This document shows positions 8,043 to 16,471 of a stretch of DNA of 22,574 nt, piece after piece. A model generated the notes under the pieces. The model did not search any database. It saw nothing but the letters and a program-made list of their open reading frames with translations, and was not told where the DNA came from. The stretch is taken from assembly GCA_913050205.1 (NCBI GenBank), contig CAJXAU010000003.1:1-22574 (forward strand), read 5' to 3'. The position numbers and the translations under genes are program-made. Origin of the DNA: an uncultured Verrucomicrobiota bacterium (GTDB lineage: Bacteria; Verrucomicrobiota; Verrucomicrobiia; Limisphaerales; UBA1096). Positions within the stretch are counted from its first letter, which is position 1. Each line of letters starts with the position of its first letter.

Positions 8043-8696
8043 TCAGTTTTCTGCAGTGTCGTCGTCCAGCCCCAACCATTGCCATGGGGCAAAATTATGC
8101 AGTGTCAGCTCAACCCGCTCACCGCGAATCTCCACCACTGACAAGCTGGCGTAGTCCACCTCAAACCGATCCATCGTCGAGAAGGGCTCTTTCAACAACA
8201 GCGCCAAAAGCATTCGAATGACACCACCGTGACAGAAAACCAGCACGTCGTCGCCCTCCCCTTCACTTAGGATCCGATCGAGACTCCGTTTGATCCGCCC
8301 CTCGTAAACATCCATAGGCTCTGCCTCCGGTACATCACCGTTTTGCAGGTGAACCAGCCAGTCAATGGCGTTCATGCCGAACTTCTCCTCGATCTCGTAC
8401 CACTTGTAACCGGTCCAGACCCCGAAATCGACCTCCCGCAAATCGTCAATCACCACCGACGATTGGCCAAGCGCATCGAGCAACGGCTTGGCTGTCTGCC
8501 GCACCCGAACCATGGGACTGCTGTAAATGCGATCGAACGGACGGTCATCAAGCAACTTGGCCAAGCGCTTGGCCTGCCGGTGGCCAAGCGGCGAAAGCTC
8601 CATATCGATACGCCCCCCGAAAACCTGATGATACTCCTCCGCCACCTCCCCGTGGCGTACAAGATGGAGCCGCGTGGGCTGTTCCCTGCAGGACAT
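8043..8696 (-). CDS. Histidine phosphatase family protein (phosphoglycerate-mutase-like)
   Basis: A 217-residue cytosolic phosphohydrolase of the branch-1 histidine phosphatase superfamily. The phosphohistidine motif is LVRHGE (His15). The second catalytic His156 is in VFCHGG, and the Arg/Glu pocket is represented by RIYSSPMVRVRQTA and LREVDFGVWTG (Glu88 region). Relatives include alpha-ribazole phosphatase, cofactor-dependent phosphoglycerate mutase and broad-specificity sugar phosphatases; sequence alone does not choose between them. It starts 6 bases after the rph stop, so the two are very likely one transcript. It holds one exact iterated palindrome (RLAK) and two near copies. Confidence 0.88.
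   Translation of the reverse strand: MSCREQPTRLHLVRHGEVAEEYHQVFGGRIDMELSPLGHRQAKRLAKLLDDRPFDRIYSSPMVRVRQTAKPLLDALGQSSVVIDDLREVDFGVWTGYKWYEIEEKFGMNAIDWLVHLQNGDVPEAEPMDVYEGRIKRSLDRILSEGEGDDVLVFCHGGVIRMLLALLLKEPFSTMDRFEVDYASLSVVEIRGERVELTLHNFAPWQWLGLDDDTAEN
8556..8574. repeat. Compound iterated palindrome in the histidine phosphatase gene
   Basis: Core at 8556-8565; the 17-base compound spans 8556-8572 and a second 16-base palindrome GGCCAAGCGCTTGGCC lies at 8559-8574. Another half site (TGGCCAAGCGG) follows at 8581. Read as Leu-Ala-Lys in the gene. Confidence 0.9.
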
Positions 8697-8702
8697 ACGG
8701 CG

Positions 8703-9455
8703 TCAACCGGCTGCGATCGCGGCCTCCTGCAGTTCGAGCAACTCGCCTATACCCTTTCGCCCATGAGTTAGCATGGCGCCAAGTTCGGCATCGCTAAAGG
8801 TATCCTTCTCTCCCGTACCTTGCAGTTCAATAAATTCACCCTTGGCGTTCATCACCAGGTTCATGTCCACCTCGGCAGCAACATCCTCGACATACGGCAA
8901 ATCCAAAATGGGCACATCGTTTACCACGCCGACACTCACGGCGGCCACCGGCGAAACAATGGGATCAACCTCAAGCGCCCCTTCCTCCTTCAGCTTGGCC
9001 AAGGCCAGCGACAGCGCAACGTAACCGCCAGTGACCGATGCCGTACGTGTGCCACCGTCGGCCTGCAATACGTCGCAGTCTATCCATACAGTTCGCGAAC
9101 CGATCTTTTTAAGATCGAGTGCGGCACGCATGGAGCGGCCAATCAACCGCTGAATCTCCTGCGACCGACCATCTATCTTCCCCTTTGAACTGTCTCGTCG
9201 TTTACGATCCAGCGTGGAGTACGGCAGCATTGAATATTCGGCCGTGATCCAGCCACCTTCGACACCCTGCGCCTTCATCCAGCGCGGTACATCCTCCTCA
9301 ATGGTGGCACAGCAGATAACGCGTGTGTCGCCCCACTCGATGAGGGTCGAACCGGTGGCATGCGGGGCGATGTTATTTTTGAAAGTGACCGTGCGGAGTT
9401 GATCCACAGCACGGCCGTCGGGACGCTGTTTTGAACCTGAAGCTTCGTCGCTCAT
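8703..9455 (-). CDS. rph: Ribonuclease PH
   Basis: Phosphorolytic 3'-to-5' exoribonuclease that trims tRNA and other RNA 3' ends, acting as a hexameric ring in the cytosol. The 250-residue length is typical. Family marks are RPDGRAVDQLR (11-21), GWITAEYSMLPYST, RSQEIQRLIGRSMRA, the DCDVLQADGGTRTASVTGG block that contributes to the phosphate site, and the PVAAVSVG segment. ATG at 9455 gives MSDEASGSKQRPDGR; the upstream region has no strong Shine-Dalgarno. Followed 6 bases later by the phosphatase gene. It carries one exact palindrome read as LAK in LALAKLKEE. No defects seen. Confidence 0.97.
   Translation of the reverse strand: MSDEASGSKQRPDGRAVDQLRTVTFKNNIAPHATGSTLIEWGDTRVICCATIEEDVPRWMKAQGVEGGWITAEYSMLPYSTLDRKRRDSSKGKIDGRSQEIQRLIGRSMRAALDLKKIGSRTVWIDCDVLQADGGTRTASVTGGYVALSLALAKLKEEGALEVDPIVSPVAAVSVGVVNDVPILDLPYVEDVAAEVDMNLVMNAKGEFIELQGTGEKDTFSDAELGAMLTHGRKGIGELLELQEAAIAAG
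8994..9003. repeat. Iterated palindrome in rph
   Basis: Exact core, Leu-Ala-Lys phase in the gene. Confidence 0.85.
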
Positions 9456-9488
9456 GGGCGCGCAACCTACCGTCTTGAGCAGGGCAAC

Positions 9489-11273
9489 TCAATGATAATG
9501 CCGGGGATGATCCTGTCCGACATTTTGGTAGCCCGTGGCCAACTCAAGACAACCACCTGTGTCTAGTTGACCGACACAACCCCGGTAAATCTCCTGCCAC
9601 GGAGTCTGGTGTCGAATCTCCGGAGGCGTGAAATTCTCCCGGCGCTTGCTCAATTCCTCATCCGAAACCAACAAATCAACACGGCACTCGTTGAGATCCA
9701 CCCTCACCTCGTCACCGGTTTCGAGCAGCGCAAGATTCCCTCCGGCTGCCGATTCGGGTGCGATGTTGAGGATGCTTGGGCTGGCGGATGTACCACTCTG
9801 ACGTCCGTCTCCCATCGTCGGCAGCGTGCGAATTCCGTCCTTCAACAGATAGTCCGGAGGCTGCATGTTCACCACCTCGCCGGAACCGGGATATCCGATC
9901 GGACCACAACCCCGGATGGCCAACATGCAGGAAGAGTCGATGCCCAATGACGGGTCGTTAATTCGCTCACGATAATCCTCCGGCCCCTCAAATACGATCA
10001 CTCGCGAAACGAATACATTTTCACTGCCTGGCTTTGAAAGATAACGCGAGCGAAACTCGTCACTCACCACGCAAGTCTTGATCAAACCCGCGTCGAAAAG
10101 GTTGCCCTTTAACACGAGAAAACCAGCCTTCTCCTTAAGCGGCTTGTCATATGCGTAGATGACCTCGCGGTTGGGACTCGGTGTTTTCTCGTGGTTCTCC
10201 GCCACGGTTTTACCGGAAACGGTCATCGCATCGCGGTGAATCCGTCCGGCGTCGAGCAGTTCACGAAACACACCCGGCACCCCACCTGCACGGTGATACG
10301 ACTCGCCAAGAAATTTTCCTGCCGGTTGGCAGTTTACCAGCAACGGCACATCATACCCAACGTCCTGCCAATCCTGCAGGGTCAACTCCACGCCCAAGTG
10401 CCGGGCGATCGCCGTTAGGTGAATCGGGCAGTTCGTCGATCCGCCGATCGCGGTGTTGACAACGATCGCGTTTTCAAACGCCTTTCGCGTCATCACTTTC
10501 GACGGCGTCAAATCCTCATGCACCATATCGACGATCCGCTTACCAGTGCGGTAGGCCATCTGCCCCCGCTCCCGATAGGCGGCTGGAATCGAGGCACAAC
10601 CCGGCAGAGACATCCCGAGCGCCTCCGCCAGTGAATTCATCGACAGCGCTGTGCCCATCGTGTTGCAGTGCCCCACGCTCGGTGTCGAGGCAGCGACCTG
10701 CTCGAGAAATTCCTCCATGTCGATCTTCCCCTCTGCGAGCAGTTTATTCCCCTCCCAAACCATCGTGCCGGAGCCAGCCAACTCGCCGTTGTACCACCCA
10801 TCGAGCATCGGGCCACCGGACTGGACGATCGCGGGAAGATTCATCGTGGCAGCCGCCATCAGGCAGGCCGGAGTTGTCTTATCGCAACCGGTCGTCAACA
10901 CCACCCCGTCAAACGGGTACCCGTGTAGCACTTCCACGATCCCAATGTAGGCCAGGTTGCGATCCAGTGCAGCCGCTGGCCGTCGGCAGCTCTCCTGTAT
11001 GGGGTGTACCGGAAAAACGAACGGAATCCCTCCCGCGTCACGGATACCTGCCTTGACGCGCTCTGCCGTCTCGAGATGGCCCCGATTGCACGGGGAGATG
11101 TCATTGCCAACCTGGGCGATCCCGATGATTGGTTTACCCGCTCGCAACTCCTCCGGTGTAATGCCGTAATTCAAGAACCGCTCGATGTAAATTACCGTGC
11201 CATCCGGGTGGGCCGGATTGTTGAACCACTCCTCGCTCCGCAGTCGCTTGGTCGTTTTATTCGAGTCATTCAT
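9489..11273 (-). CDS. IlvD/Edd family sugar-acid dehydratase, xylonate-dehydratase-like
   Basis: Family enzymes use an Fe-S cluster to dehydrate aldonic acids to 2-keto-3-deoxy acids. The 594-residue protein has likely cluster cysteines Cys62 (SPCNR), Cys130 (TGCDKT) and Cys203 (HCNTMG). It ends in DTGGCLELATGYQ and PRHYH. From memory it closely resembles Caulobacter XylD (D-xylonate dehydratase): shared features include ERFLNYGITPEELR, GGPMLDGW, PAGKFLGE and TPWQEIYR. This separates it from branched-chain IlvD and from Edd. The frame continues four codons upstream from a TTG, but those codons are the palindrome, so I choose ATG 11273. Only one base separates this ATG from the palindrome and no Shine-Dalgarno is visible. 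Divergent from the SDR gene. The substrate could be xylonate, galactonate, fuconate or another. Confidence 0.85.
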   Translation of the reverse strand: MNDSNKTTKRLRSEEWFNNPAHPDGTVIYIERFLNYGITPEELRAGKPIIGIAQVGNDISPCNRGHLETAERVKAGIRDAGGIPFVFPVHPIQESCRRPAAALDRNLAYIGIVEVLHGYPFDGVVLTTGCDKTTPACLMAAATMNLPAIVQSGGPMLDGWYNGELAGSGTMVWEGNKLLAEGKIDMEEFLEQVAASTPSVGHCNTMGTALSMNSLAEALGMSLPGCASIPAAYRERGQMAYRTGKRIVDMVHEDLTPSKVMTRKAFENAIVVNTAIGGSTNCPIHLTAIARHLGVELTLQDWQDVGYDVPLLVNCQPAGKFLGESYHRAGGVPGVFRELLDAGRIHRDAMTVSGKTVAENHEKTPSPNREVIYAYDKPLKEKAGFLVLKGNLFDAGLIKTCVVSDEFRSRYLSKPGSENVFVSRVIVFEGPEDYRERINDPSLGIDSSCMLAIRGCGPIGYPGSGEVVNMQPPDYLLKDGIRTLPTMGDGRQSGTSASPSILNIAPESAAGGNLALLETGDEVRVDLNECRVDLLVSDEELSKRRENFTPPEIRHQTPWQEIYRGCVGQLDTGGCLELATGYQNVGQDHPRHYH

Positions 11274-11274
11274 G

Positions 11275-11288
11275 CGCTTGGCCAAGCG
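11275..11288. repeat. Iterated palindrome abutting the dehydratase start
   Basis: CGCTTGGCCAAGCG, core 11277-11286, one base upstream of the dehydratase ATG in the divergent region. It occupies the place where a ribosome binding site would normally lie. Confidence 0.9.
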
Positions 11289-11316
11289 TAAGCGATCCGC
11301 GCCTCGCTGTCAGCAG

Positions 11317-11330
11317 CGCTTGGCCAAGCG
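11317..11330. repeat. Second iterated palindrome in the dehydratase/SDR divergent region
   Basis: CGCTTGGCCAAGCG, core 11319-11328, 42 bases centre to centre from the copy at 11275 and 43 bases upstream of the SDR start. Confidence 0.9.
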
Positions 11331-11373
11331 ATGTGACTTGCCTTGATTCCCCGACTCGGAGACATTCCCGTGC

Positions 11374-12144
11374 ATGTTCAGCCTGAAAGGAAAGAACGCT
11401 GTAGTGACCGGTGGAGGCTCCGGGATTGGCCAAGCGATCGCGCTGGCCTTCGCCAAACAGGGTGCCCGGGTGGATGTTCTCGAAATCAACACCGAGGCCG
11501 CCGGAGAAACGGTCGAGAAAATTCAAAGCGAAGGTGGCGAAGCATCCGCCATAGAGTGCGACGTCACCCGGCATGACCACGTTCAGGAGGTGTTCGACAA
11601 ACTCGGCACCGACCGCGGTCTGGACTGCCTCATTAACAACGCCGGCATTGCCCATGTTGGCAATATCACCAACACCAGCGAGGAGGATTTTGACCGGGTG
11701 ATGAGTGTAAACCTCAAGGGAGTATTCAACTGCCTCAAGGGCGGCGTCCGGCAAATGATCAAGAGCGGGGGCGGCTCGATCGTCAACATCGCCTCCACGG
11801 TGGCAACTATGGCGATCAACGACCGACTGGCCTACAGCACCAGCAAGGGAGGCGTTCTGGCGATGACCTACGCTGTAGCCAAGGATCATCTAAACGACAA
11901 CATCCGATGCAACGCCATCCAACCCGGCCGCATCCACACGCCATTCGTCGATGGGTTTATCGCGAAGAATTACCCCGACAAACAGGAGGAGATGTTCCAA
12001 AAACTTTCCGAGTACCAACCGGTTGGCCGGATGGGCAAACCGGAAGAAGTTGCCGCGATGGCGGTCTTCCTTTGCAGCGACGAAGCCTCGTTCATCACCG
12101 GCTCGCCTTTCGCCGTGGACGGCGGAACGCTGTACGTACGGTAG
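11374..12144 (+). CDS. Classical short-chain dehydrogenase/reductase, probably sugar or sugar-acid
   Basis: NAD(P)-dependent oxidoreductase of 256 residues, the usual classical SDR size. It shows the cofactor motif TGGGSGIG (12-19), NNAG (88-91), and the catalytic Ser141 (NIASTVA), Tyr154 and Lys158 (YSTSK). The C-terminus ends ITGSPFAVDGGTLYVR. An acidic residue in VLEIN, after the second strand, favours NAD over NADP. ATG 11374 is preceded by GGAG about ten bases upstream. It diverges from the dehydratase gene and ends 1 base from the convergent zinc dehydrogenase stop. Neighbours suggest oxidation of a sugar, aldonate or 2-keto-3-deoxy acid. A one-mismatch palindrome (11425-11434) encodes the GIGQA of the cofactor loop. 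Confidence 0.88.
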   Translation: MFSLKGKNAVVTGGGSGIGQAIALAFAKQGARVDVLEINTEAAGETVEKIQSEGGEASAIECDVTRHDHVQEVFDKLGTDRGLDCLINNAGIAHVGNITNTSEEDFDRVMSVNLKGVFNCLKGGVRQMIKSGGGSIVNIASTVATMAINDRLAYSTSKGGVLAMTYAVAKDHLNDNIRCNAIQPGRIHTPFVDGFIAKNYPDKQEEMFQKLSEYQPVGRMGKPEEVAAMAVFLCSDEASFITGSPFAVDGGTLYVR

Positions 12145-12145
12145 G

Positions 12146-13171
12146 CTAATCCATGTGCAGGATGGCCTTGATAACGCCGGTCTCCGGCTTGAGCCATTCC
12201 TGAAACTCACCCACGAACTCATCGTATCCGGCGCTGTGCGACAGCCAGGGTGTCGTGTCAATCACGCCATCCTCGATCAGCTTGATAATTCGCGTAAAGT
12301 CGCCCGGCACAGCATTACGAGATGCCTTAACGGTTAACTCCGGCCGATGGATGGTCACATGCTTGAAGGTCAACTCCTGTGTCGTGATCCCCACGTACAC
12401 CACTTGGCCCGTAAAGGCGGCGTACTGAAAGGCGTTGGACATCGAGACATGACTGCCGGTGGCGTCGATCACCGTAGTCGGCAGTTCACCTCCGTTGACA
12501 TCCTTCAACCGCTCAACCTCCGAGTCGTCTCCCTTAAACACCACCGTGTGGTCCACACCAAGTCGATCCTTGCAAAACGTCAGGCGGGTTTCATTCATGT
12601 CCATAACCGTGATCTCCGCCTTGGCCACTTTCAAAAATTCGATGACTGCCAACCCGATCGGCCCGGCCCCAATGACCAGCACCTTCTCGCCCTCGCTCGT
12701 CGCCGCACGATCCACACAGTGACAACCGATTCCCAAAGTCTCCACCAGCGCCAACTGATCCATCGTCAACTTTTCTGAGGCATGCAGCTTGCGAGCCGGC
12801 AACACAAACTGCTCACACATGCCGCCATCCTTGTGCACACCGATCACCTCCAACGACTCACAACAGTTGGTGTTGCCATTACGACAGGCGAAGCACTCCT
12901 GACAATTCATGTACGGCTCGACGGAACACCGGTCACCCGGCCTGACGTTTTCCACCCCCTCACCGACCTTGATCACTTCGACACCTAACTCGTGTCCCGG
13001 CACGACCGGATAAGTAAAAAACGGCATCTTGCCGAGATATCCTGAGACATCCGTCCCGCAAATCCCGACTCGGTGCACCCGCACCAACGCCTCCCCGACA
13101 CCGGGATCACCCGGAGCCTCAATATCTGCCGTGACAAACTGCTCCGGCTTTTCCAGTACAATAGCTTTCAT
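12146..13171 (-). CDS. Zinc-dependent medium-chain dehydrogenase, L-galactonate/L-idonate 5-dehydrogenase-like
   Basis: NAD(P)-dependent alcohol oxidation on a sugar alcohol or sugar acid. The 341-residue protein has catalytic-zinc residues Cys38 (GICGTD), His60-Glu61 (PGHE) and Glu144. Structural-zinc cysteines are 90, 93, 96 and 104 (NCQECFACRNGNTNCC). The nucleotide-binding motif is GAGPIG (168-173). The segments FFTYPVVPGHE, NCCESLEVIGVHKDGG and VIDATGS resemble E. coli LgoD (YjjN), which oxidises L-galactonate to D-tagaturonate. I choose ATG 13171, with GGAAGAA just upstream; a TTG seven codons earlier lies within the repeat. Ten bases separate this ATG from the palindrome. If the substrate is L-galactonate, the product would feed the UxaE-like epimerase. 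Substrate is inference. Confidence 0.85.
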   Translation of the reverse strand: MKAIVLEKPEQFVTADIEAPGDPGVGEALVRVHRVGICGTDVSGYLGKMPFFTYPVVPGHELGVEVIKVGEGVENVRPGDRCSVEPYMNCQECFACRNGNTNCCESLEVIGVHKDGGMCEQFVLPARKLHASEKLTMDQLALVETLGIGCHCVDRAATSEGEKVLVIGAGPIGLAVIEFLKVAKAEITVMDMNETRLTFCKDRLGVDHTVVFKGDDSEVERLKDVNGGELPTTVIDATGSHVSMSNAFQYAAFTGQVVYVGITTQELTFKHVTIHRPELTVKASRNAVPGDFTRIIKLIEDGVIDTTPWLSHSAGYDEFVGEFQEWLKPETGVIKAILHMD

Positions 13172-13181
13172 GAAATTCTTC

Positions 13182-13200
13182 CGCTTGGCCAAGCGCTTGG
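13182..13200. repeat. Compound iterated palindrome filling the gap between the helicase and dehydrogenase genes
   Basis: CGCTTGGCCAAGCG (13182-13195, core 13184-13193) extended to the 17-base compound (13184-13200). It ends one base from the helicase stop codon, and with 10 further bases makes up the entire gap. Identity with the copy at 20752 extends over 22 bases (13184-13205), into the helicase stop codon. Confidence 0.9.
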
Positions 13201-13201
13201 T

Positions 13202-16200
13202 TTAGTCGGAGAACAAATACTCAAGATCGTTTTGCGTCAGGCTCTTCGCGAACCCGTCATCCCCGAGCACATCGGACACTGTCTTGGCCTTCTGCTGTTG
13301 CAGATCCCAGATTTTCTCCTCAACCGTACCGGGGGAGATCATCTTGTAGGCGTTCACCGTGGCGGTCTGGCCGATGCGGTGCGTACGGTCGATCGCCTGC
13401 GCCTCCACGGCAGGGTTCCACCACGGGTCGTAAATGACGACGTAACTCGCACTCGTCAGGTTTAGTCCGGTACCCGCCGCACGCAGGCTGAGCAAAAAGA
13501 CCGATGGAGATTCATCTTCCTGAAATTGGTTGACGATCTCCTGCCTGTTTTTTGTTTCACCCGTAAGCAGGAAGGTCGGAATCTCCCTATCCTCGCACTG
13601 CTTCTCGAGAATCTGCAACATGCGAACAAACTGGCTGAAAATCAGCACCTTGTGGCCTTCCTCGAGCAACGGTTCGACCAATTCGAACAACGTGTCCATC
13701 TTACCCGAACTGGTGTCGCTGCCAACCAGTCCCGGATGACAACAAATCTGGCGCAGCCGGGTAAGCGCGGCAAGAACATGCATCTTGCTCTTGGCAACCC
13801 CCTTTTGCTTGACTGCCTTCATCACCTGTTCGCGACTTCGTTTCAACTCAGCAAGGTATAGCTTGCGTTGTTCCTCCGGCAGTTCGCAGTCGAGACGCTG
13901 CTCGACCCGGTCTGGCAGATCTTTCGCCACCTGTTTCTTGATTCGGCGCAGCAGTAGCGGCCGCAACTTGGCGGACAGTTTGCGGCGGGCAATCCGGGCC
14001 GCTCCCTCTTCCTTCTCCGCGACCTTTAGATCGTACGTTTGGCTAAAGTGATCCTGATTTCCAAGATAGTTCGGCTGGATAAAATCGACGATACTCCAGA
14101 GATCGAGCATGCGGTTTTCGATCGGCGTACCGGTCAGCGCCAGCTTGTGATCCGCCTTGAGTTGTTTAACCGACTTGGTCACCTGCGCCCCCGGATTCTT
14201 GATGAACTGCGCCTCGTCCAGCACCACGGCGCGAAAGGCGAACTTGGCCAAGTCATCCAGATCCCGGCGCAGGATGGAATAGTTGGTTACCACGATATCG
14301 TTCTGGGGGATGAACTTCCGAAGGTTGTGACGCGCTTGGCCACTCTCGAGTACGAGCACCTTCATATCTGGCGTGAACTTTTCCGATTCACGCCTCCAGT
14401 TGTGCAACACCGAGGCCGGGCAGATGACCAGCGCCGGCTTTGGCTTGGCGTTCTTTCTGCGATTATTCTTCAGCCAAGACAACCAAGTCAGCGTCTGCAG
14501 AGTCTTACCCAGCCCCATGTCGTCGGCCAGAATCCCGCCAAGCTTGAGCTTGGCCAAGTGGCAGAGGAAGTTGAACCCGTCCTTTTGGTACGGTCGCAAC
14601 TCGGCACAAATATTCTCGGGCAACTCGGTCGCATCCACCCCTTCAAACTCATCCAAGCGGCCGCGCAACTCTTCCAGTTCCTCTGTCGGGACAAACTTGG
14701 CCAAGCCCTCCTCATCGAGATGAGCCGCCTGCTCGAGTCCGATTTTCTGCTCGATTGGGGTCAGGCCATCGACCCCCAGGTCTGCCATCGCTTCCTGCGC
14801 CTCAACCACCGCCTTTTGATCAAGCTGAACCCAGCCCGCATCCGGCAACTTGACAAAACTACCGCTCGCCCCGGCCAACTGCTGCAGGTCGCGGTCGGTC
14901 AAACTCATGCCCTCTTCCTCCCACTCGGCAGAGACGGACAACCAGTCGATGCCGCTCCCGCGGACAATCAACTTCGGTTTCAGGCGCTTGGGTTGCAGGA
15001 ACAGGCGCTTGAACTCCTGATCGCCCACATAATCCGCCTCCGGCCGGTCCGGCCAAGCCGCGTGCAGACTCTCGAGGAAGAGCGGGTTGGCGTCTCCAAC
15101 CCATAACCCCGGCTCCGGCGTGAACCAGTCCAGTCGTCGCAGCCATTCGACCGCTGCCTCCAGCCGGTCGTCATCCAACACCTCCGGCTTCTTCGATTTT
15201 CTCTTTTGCGATTTCTCCCGAATCCATTCATGGCCATTCCACTGCCACATCGATTTGTCACTCTCGCTCTTGGCCAAGAGTTTCAAGCGCACCGTCTCTT
15301 CGGCCATCTCAAAAATGAACCTCGGCGTGGCCTTGTGCGTCTCGCAAAGTTGCTCCCAGTTAACGCCGTTGGTGGTCTTAATTTTGCGCAGGTTCGTCAG
15401 CAACCGATGTGTGAGCTTGGAGACCGGCGCTTTTTGTTTACTGGCCCAATTGCCGAGCACCTCCGCGGACGGGGCGTTGCGTAACAGAAACACTTCGGTC
15501 CCGATCAACGCCAATGTCGGTTCACCGGCAAAAAATATCACGTTTGACATGGGGCATGATTTTTTTCCGGGCAGTTTGATTGTGTGGGTGAAGTAGAGGT
15601 TCGACTTGTCCTTCTCCAGATCCGGTTCCATCTCAATGATGCGCCCCATGAATTCGATAGGCTTGCCTTCGCTTTCCAGCTCGATGCGGTCAGTCTTGCC
15701 CCATTGCACCAGCCACTTCAGGAGATCGGCTCCCTCAAGCGGGATCAGTTCCGCCTCGGTATCGTATTCGTGGCGGATGCCGGACGACCAGCGGATGAAG
15801 TTCCAGTCGTCCGCTGGAAACAACTCCTGCTCGTGGGCGGCGCGCATCGTCAGGTCAGCCATATCGTCCAGCGTCTTGACCCGGTCTCCTGTGCGCGGCC
15901 GGATTACATGAATCTCAACACCCAACCGGTTCAACCCCGGCAACTCCTTGTCCTGAACGATCCTGGCGTAAATCTTGACCGTGGCGCGCGGCGCATCGAG
16001 ATGCCCCGGTGACGGCGGAAACATCCACTCCTCAAGTCCCTTGAACAATTGAAAGTCCTTTTCCTCCTGCTCCACCTCAGCGAAACGCGAGAAGTTGGCA
16101 AACGGCATCAGCTCGTTTGGGACGGAGCGCCCGGACTTCATGAAAACCAACGCCAGTTCCTCCAGTCGCGTGTCCCCGCTCAATTGCGTGAGGCCGCCCC

Positions 16201-16471
16201 ACCAGTCATCTGCGCTGAAATCCTTACGCGACAGCGTCAGCTTGCTGAAGTAGTCCTCGAGCAACAACCACGACCGCTGGGAGTCGGTGCACTCGGAAAA
16301 CAATTTCAACAAGGCGGCCCGCTCGGCCACATCCTCCTTGGACTCGGACAGCTGGTGGCGCAGGTCGGCAAAGTCGCCGTACGTGTTGTCGATCACCTTG
16401 TGATGGGCGTCGTACTTTGACGCCTTGGCGGAGCTGATAGCTGGTTTTTTCTTCTTGGCTGTTCTTGGCAT
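13202..16471 (-). CDS. SNF2-family DEAD/DEAH-box helicase
   Basis: Bacterial Swi2/Snf2 ATPase of 1089 residues, a DNA translocase thought to remodel protein-DNA or RNA polymerase complexes. The motor occupies roughly residues 620-1070: Walker A in LADDMGLGKTLQTL (about 645-658), DEAQ in VVLDEAQFIKNP (about 751), ALTGTPIENR, and the C-lobe signature AIDRTHRIGQ (about 1030). The N-terminal half is largely unassigned; the stretch LQQLAGASGSFVKL ... WVQLD before the motor resembles the SNF2-associated DUF3670 region. A basic Lys-rich N-terminus (RTAKKKKP) starts at ATG 16471; no strong Shine-Dalgarno. Four exact iterated palindromes lie within 1.04 kb of the gene, all in LAK phase. The target is unknown. 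Confidence 0.93.
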   Translation of the reverse strand: MPRTAKKKKPAISSAKASKYDAHHKVIDNTYGDFADLRHQLSESKEDVAERAALLKLFSECTDSQRSWLLLEDYFSKLTLSRKDFSADDWWGGLTQLSGDTRLEELALVFMKSGRSVPNELMPFANFSRFAEVEQEEKDFQLFKGLEEWMFPPSPGHLDAPRATVKIYARIVQDKELPGLNRLGVEIHVIRPRTGDRVKTLDDMADLTMRAAHEQELFPADDWNFIRWSSGIRHEYDTEAELIPLEGADLLKWLVQWGKTDRIELESEGKPIEFMGRIIEMEPDLEKDKSNLYFTHTIKLPGKKSCPMSNVIFFAGEPTLALIGTEVFLLRNAPSAEVLGNWASKQKAPVSKLTHRLLTNLRKIKTTNGVNWEQLCETHKATPRFIFEMAEETVRLKLLAKSESDKSMWQWNGHEWIREKSQKRKSKKPEVLDDDRLEAAVEWLRRLDWFTPEPGLWVGDANPLFLESLHAAWPDRPEADYVGDQEFKRLFLQPKRLKPKLIVRGSGIDWLSVSAEWEEEGMSLTDRDLQQLAGASGSFVKLPDAGWVQLDQKAVVEAQEAMADLGVDGLTPIEQKIGLEQAAHLDEEGLAKFVPTEELEELRGRLDEFEGVDATELPENICAELRPYQKDGFNFLCHLAKLKLGGILADDMGLGKTLQTLTWLSWLKNNRRKNAKPKPALVICPASVLHNWRRESEKFTPDMKVLVLESGQARHNLRKFIPQNDIVVTNYSILRRDLDDLAKFAFRAVVLDEAQFIKNPGAQVTKSVKQLKADHKLALTGTPIENRMLDLWSIVDFIQPNYLGNQDHFSQTYDLKVAEKEEGAARIARRKLSAKLRPLLLRRIKKQVAKDLPDRVEQRLDCELPEEQRKLYLAELKRSREQVMKAVKQKGVAKSKMHVLAALTRLRQICCHPGLVGSDTSSGKMDTLFELVEPLLEEGHKVLIFSQFVRMLQILEKQCEDREIPTFLLTGETKNRQEIVNQFQEDESPSVFLLSLRAAGTGLNLTSASYVVIYDPWWNPAVEAQAIDRTHRIGQTATVNAYKMISPGTVEEKIWDLQQQKAKTVSDVLGDDGFAKSLTQNDLEYLFSD
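14242..14253. repeat. Iterated palindrome in the SNF2 gene, copy 1
   Basis: ACTTGGCCAAGT, core 14243-14252; encodes LAK in DDLAKFAF. Confidence 0.85.
14549..14558. repeat. Iterated palindrome in the SNF2 gene, copy 2
   Basis: Exact core; encodes LAK in CHLAKLK, just before the Walker A motif. Confidence 0.85.
14696..14705. repeat. Iterated palindrome in the SNF2 gene, copy 3
   Basis: Exact core; encodes LAK in EGLAKFV. Confidence 0.85.
15267..15280. repeat. Iterated palindrome in the SNF2 gene, copy 4, with different flanks
   Basis: CTCTTGGCCAAGAG, a 14-base palindrome whose outer arms differ from the usual CG; encodes LAK. Confidence 0.85.

Noticed and set aside
11274..11285. Earlier TTG start of the dehydratase, adding Met-Ala-Lys-Arg
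   Set aside because: Those codons are the palindrome itself; the family N-terminus fits the downstream ATG at 11273.
13172..13192. Earlier TTG start of the zinc dehydrogenase within the repeat
   Set aside because: MKAIVLEKP at 13171 is the usual N-terminus and has GGAAGAA upstream.
14039..15106. 355-codon open frame on the plus strand
   Set aside because: Antisense shadow of the SNF2 helicase; the opposite strand carries the conserved ATPase motifs.
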